From Nymphaea colorata (taxonomy: Eukaryota > Streptophyta > Magnoliopsida > Nymphaeales > Nymphaeaceae), in assembly GCF_008831285.2 (NCBI RefSeq), contig NC_045138.2:1933143-1997142 (forward strand): 64,000 nucleotides of DNA, in the 5' to 3' direction. The notes below the pieces were generated by a model. That model saw only the letters and a list, made by a program, of their open reading frames with translations, was not told where the DNA came from and did no database searches. The position numbers and the translations under genes are program-made. Shown in pieces: positions 60,155 to 64,000 of the stretch (its first letter is position 1; each line of letters opens with the position of its first letter).

Positions 60155-61501
60155 TCTTTTTCTTATTTTTCTATTCAAATTTTCTTTTCATAACTATCCT
60201 TCCCAGTTTAAGACCGAAAGATTCTAGGGAGAATAAAATCTTAAAAAATAAGAGAGAGAGAGAGCTGGGCATCCATGAATTTCCAGATTTCACGGACTAC
60301 AAAGCTTTTTTTCCTAAATCTAATTGTATGGTTGGGTACTTCGTTACATAGTCATAGAAAACGGTTGAAAAAAATGCAAAAAAATATGATAAATCAAATA
60401 GTTGCTTAAAATTTTGTTTTTTAAAACATGTTAAAAACGAAAAAAAACACGTTTTTAACGTGCTTTTTCTTGTTTTTTCACCTTTTTCATTTTTTTAAAT
60501 TTTTTAATGTCAAACAGTTTTTTTTGTTTGTTGCAAATCTATTTATCTTTTGATGTTTGTGTTATTAGTTTTTTTATTATTTTATTTTTCCTTCATTTTT
60601 GGTCGAAAAAAACCTCACTGTTTAGAGATGTTATTTGTAACTATACTTCATGATGCCCATAAATGCACCACCAAAAAACGATGTCATTTGAATGTATAAA
60701 TATAGATTTTGTAACCCGCATTGCCTAAGAATATTGTTCTTTTGAATCCTTATAAAATCAATTTATACATCGAATTTTACTAACTATTGCATCTTATGTA
60801 TTGGACATCCATCCTCCTAGCCATTGAACAATTGGGTTTCTTAAAGTCACACCATTCCAAACAGATTAAACTAACGTAGTACCTTTCACACAATACTTTA
60901 TGTTTATGTATGTGATCTTACAATTATCAGTTCATCAAAAAGCATATGTTAAGTCCTTTATTTCTCACTTGTTGTCCAACAATATAAATGTTGGTTGCTT
61001 TTACGACACCAAAATATTGGTATCAAAACCTCAACTTTCTTTTTTATAAAATAAACTTAAACTTAAAATAAACTTTTTTTATATAATATATATATAATTT
61101 ATATTATATATATATATATATATATGTATATGATTGGTGCTAAAAAGGTTGTGAGAGATTGGATGAAGGCAACATTGGCTTTTATTAGGTGTCACATGAT
61201 TGTTGGCATGAGCTTAGGGGCCTACCACATTCTTTATGGATCATTCCCCAGACCCTTTTCCTTTTTAGGATGTGGGCCTCAAAGCTATTCATGTCCTTTT
61301 GTGCTTGGAATGATTGCTTCCACTAATGGACCTATCAGCTCCCAAGAGCCATTTGCAAGTTGCTGGACTCCAAGAACAAAAGGTGCTTGAGGAAGAGGCA
61401 TTTATGCCCCAAGAATAATGGGATTACCTCCAATAATGGAGCATTAATATCATTGCCTATTGCCTTTGGCTCTTGAATCTTGATCTTGAAAGAGGTGCAA
61501 C

Positions 61502-62010
61502 TAGGGATGAACACGAGCTGAGTTGAATCGAGTTTAGTAAGCTCGGGCTTGGCTCGACGAATGGAACTTTGAGCTCGACTCTACTCGAGCGCAAGAATAG
61601 CTCGATAGAAGCAGCTTGAACTCGACTCGACAGTGATGTGTTGAGCTCTACCTCGAAGTGTACTCGATTAAGGCTCGACAAACTCGTTTTAAGTTTTAAT
61701 AGAATTGGTATTCATTGTTACGTGTTGAACTCGAGGTATACTCGATTAATGCTCGACAAACTCGTTTGAATAGAATTGATATTCATTGTTACGTGTTGAG
61801 TTCGAGCTCGATTAAGGCTCGAGAAACTCGTAAACTCGTTTGAATATATCGACTTGATTAAGGCTCGACAAACTCGATTAAGGCTTGAGCTTGACTCTGC
61901 ATTTACGTGTTGAGCTCGAACTCAACTCGATTATTTAAACGAGTCGACTCATGAACTCGAGCTCGACTCATTAAGCAAATGACTCGACTTGAACACGTTC
62001 ACAAGCTGAG
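61502..62010. mobile_element. Second CTCGAGCTC-type hAT-like fragment
   Basis: It starts TAGGGATGAACACGAGCTGA and is full of ACTCGA/GCTCGA words like the element at 59286-59690, with internal duplications (TTCATTGTTACGTGTTGA occurs at about 61712 and 61781). The right inverted end is degraded (near 61989), so the copy is incomplete. Confidence 0.55.
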
Positions 62011-64000
62011 CTTCAAGCCCAAGTGGTTCTGCCCCCATGATCAGGAGCATAATCTTTTGTCTAACCTGATCTCGTCATTTGTGGTTCGCAGATGTTTGGA
62101 TCTCGGCTCCAATAAATGCTGGTTTAGCCGAAATGGGAAATCGGTTGAATCTGGATTGAGGGTCTTGTCATTTTCTACAATTGAACTTTAACATATTAGA
62201 TGCCTTGGACATGACCTGTTAGCTTTTTTTTCTATCTAATAACAGTGTCTTGTCAACAAAAGTTCGAGCCTTCCTTTTTATGGGTCAGTCTTCCTAGGTA
62301 CAAATATTGTTTGGGGGTTTTAAATGGTGATGTTTTTGTCAGTATAATACAATAAGATTCTTTTTCTTAGGAAAATCTTGGTAAATTTAAAAAAAAATCT
62401 TAAAAATAAAATGCAAAAATATAATAATAGAAAATGCAAAAGAAACACTAAAAATATAAAAAAAACATGTTTTTGTGCTTTTTTTTTGGAGTTCTTTCTC
62501 TTCATTTTGTCATATTTTTCATAGAAACCGATCTTTTTATATGGCTGACTTATTTTTGAACTATAAAATGAATTTCTTTCAAAAAAAAAAAACATATTTG
62601 TTGTGACTATGTTTCCAAATTGAAAGATGTTTGAAATTAGCCACTTGGTAGATTCTGCCATAGTTAACCTTAGCTTGGCCCCTAAAAAAATATGAAAGTC
62701 TCAAAAGAAAAGGTGCACAATGCACATTTGGGCAATTGCTCACACAAACACCCGCAAGTTGCTTATTCAATATTAACATCTTATAAACTTTGATTCACTG
62801 ACATATTGTGCCCCCTCAAAGAACACATATTTGTTCTTATCAACTATATTTTGATCACTAACAAACTTGCCCCTGCAGATAAGAACCTATTGTATATAAA
62901 TCTGTCCATCTCTTTCTGTACTTCCAAGATTTTCTTTGTTCTTGATTTGTATATTATAGGAGAGCATCACATGTTTACCTTCCTCCATGATCAAGTCTAG
63001 GGTTTTTCTCATGTTCACATTGATACGTTAACTTTTTTGACGGTTGAATTGAATTCCAAGGGCAGTGGAGTAACATGGGGACACGTTTTTTAAGCCTTTT
63101 CATCCCTTAGGTGGCGATATAGGGGGAGTGAAAGGGACTGATCGGTGTTATGTGGAACAATATTGTAGTGGCAGAGACTGAGGCATTATTCTTCATGGTT
63201 TATATTATTCATAAACATAGTGGTGGCACTTTCAATGGTAGAATTCAAAGGATCTCTCAATTCCATTAAATGCCCTTCACAAACAAAGGAATATATGACA
63301 TACTGGAGATGGTGCATAATATCCTGTTAACATAGTTACACGCACAGAGAGAGAGAGAGAGGCGCCAAGATATGACCTGTTGCCCAACTTTAATAGGCTT
63401 TCTTGGAATCTTGCTTATAAGATATGCAATAAAATGGTGATTTTAGAAATAGATTACATTTATGTGATTTTAGAAATAGATTACAATTCATGTTCCTGTA
63501 GCGACTGTCTGGTAATATCAAACATAAAGTTACTACAGTCACAACAACTCAGTTGTCAATTATGCTTTTGAAGTATTGACTTGACATGATAGCTTTATGA
63601 ATAAAGTAAATATAATGTCACTGGTAGTGTCACCTTTGAAGAGCTACCAACTTCATGGCCTCCAAGCCACAAACCATTCTACCACCATGGAAATAATGAT
63701 TGGAGCAGAAAACTGTAAGTTTGTTGTCGTTATGCAGGGGAACTAGTAAATTTGAACCTCTCTCTCTCTCTCTCCACGGAAATTTTCTTGTTTTCCTTTC
63801 ACTGATGACGGCTTAAATGATCCTTTACACCTTGGTTTGCACTTGCAGAAGCACAAGTGCTTTTGATCTTTATGTGCAGTGAAAATTTTCAACTTTTAAT
63901 TTTTATACATCTTTATTGGGGCCGGTTCTTTGCATTTATCATTATCATCTCCAAGAACAGCTTAACATTCACGTGATGTTGTTGGTGAAATAATATCAGT

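Larger units (their letters stand above)
58150..64000. other. Gene-poor right end, no gene recognised
   Basis: Apart from the hAT-like elements and microsatellites listed, this is AT-rich DNA. Open frames at 59844-60227, 61124-61390 and 62320-62661 are unrecognised and look incidental. No tRNA, rRNA or conserved exon was seen up to the window edge. Confidence 0.5.

Overview
This is nuclear DNA from a flowering plant. It is AT-rich, the genes carry many introns with GT/AG borders, microsatellites are abundant, and there are copia-type retrotransposons, hAT-like and MITE-like DNA elements and SINE-like fragments. The protein families present (BURP domain, plant HDC1/Rxt3, AAP amino acid permeases, a plastid adenylate kinase) are plant types. 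I cannot name the species.

Layout. (1) 1-3952: the 5' LTR and most of the body of a decayed Ty1/copia element on the minus strand, running off the left edge. It has landed in a BURP-domain gene whose 3' part remains at 3955-4497 (+). (2) 4498-7599: intergenic, with at least two small inverted-repeat (MITE-like) elements. (3) 7600-21879 (+): an HDC1-like gene (plant Rxt3-domain subunit of histone deacetylase complexes). I rebuilt it as 11 coding exons, 824 aa, in phase throughout, including an 8-nt micro-exon at 12976-12983. One long intron carries a 771-bp hAT-like insertion with matching 11-bp flanks. (4) 21880-25344: intergenic, with an odd repeat cluster. (5) 25345-30470 and 38449-43446 (both -): two tandem AAP-type amino acid permease genes of six coding exons each (457 and 467 aa). 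They share splice phases, TATA-box surroundings, an upstream conserved block and intron sequence. (6) 30600-38448, between them: a diverged inverted repeat, a second copia relic, a candidate LTR and AT repeats. (7) 43550-48557: intergenic. (8) 48558-53374 (-): a seven-exon plastid adenylate kinase (AMK2-like, 300 aa). (9) 53480-64000: a long gene-poor stretch of microsatellites, hAT-like fragments, a tRNA-like/SINE-like patch and a strong 20-bp-arm hairpin.

The genes do not form a pathway or cluster; they look like ordinary dispersed plant genes plus one local tandem duplication. I found no convincing novel multi-gene system. The best leads are the 8-nt micro-exon, the retrotransposon junction inside the BURP domain with its 24-bp repeat array in U3, the conserved promoter blocks of the AAP pair, the hAT-like element in HDC1 that seems to hold a gene-like fragment, and the hairpin at 57219-57280. 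All exon models were read by eye from splice signals, phase and remembered family sequence; no alignment was run.
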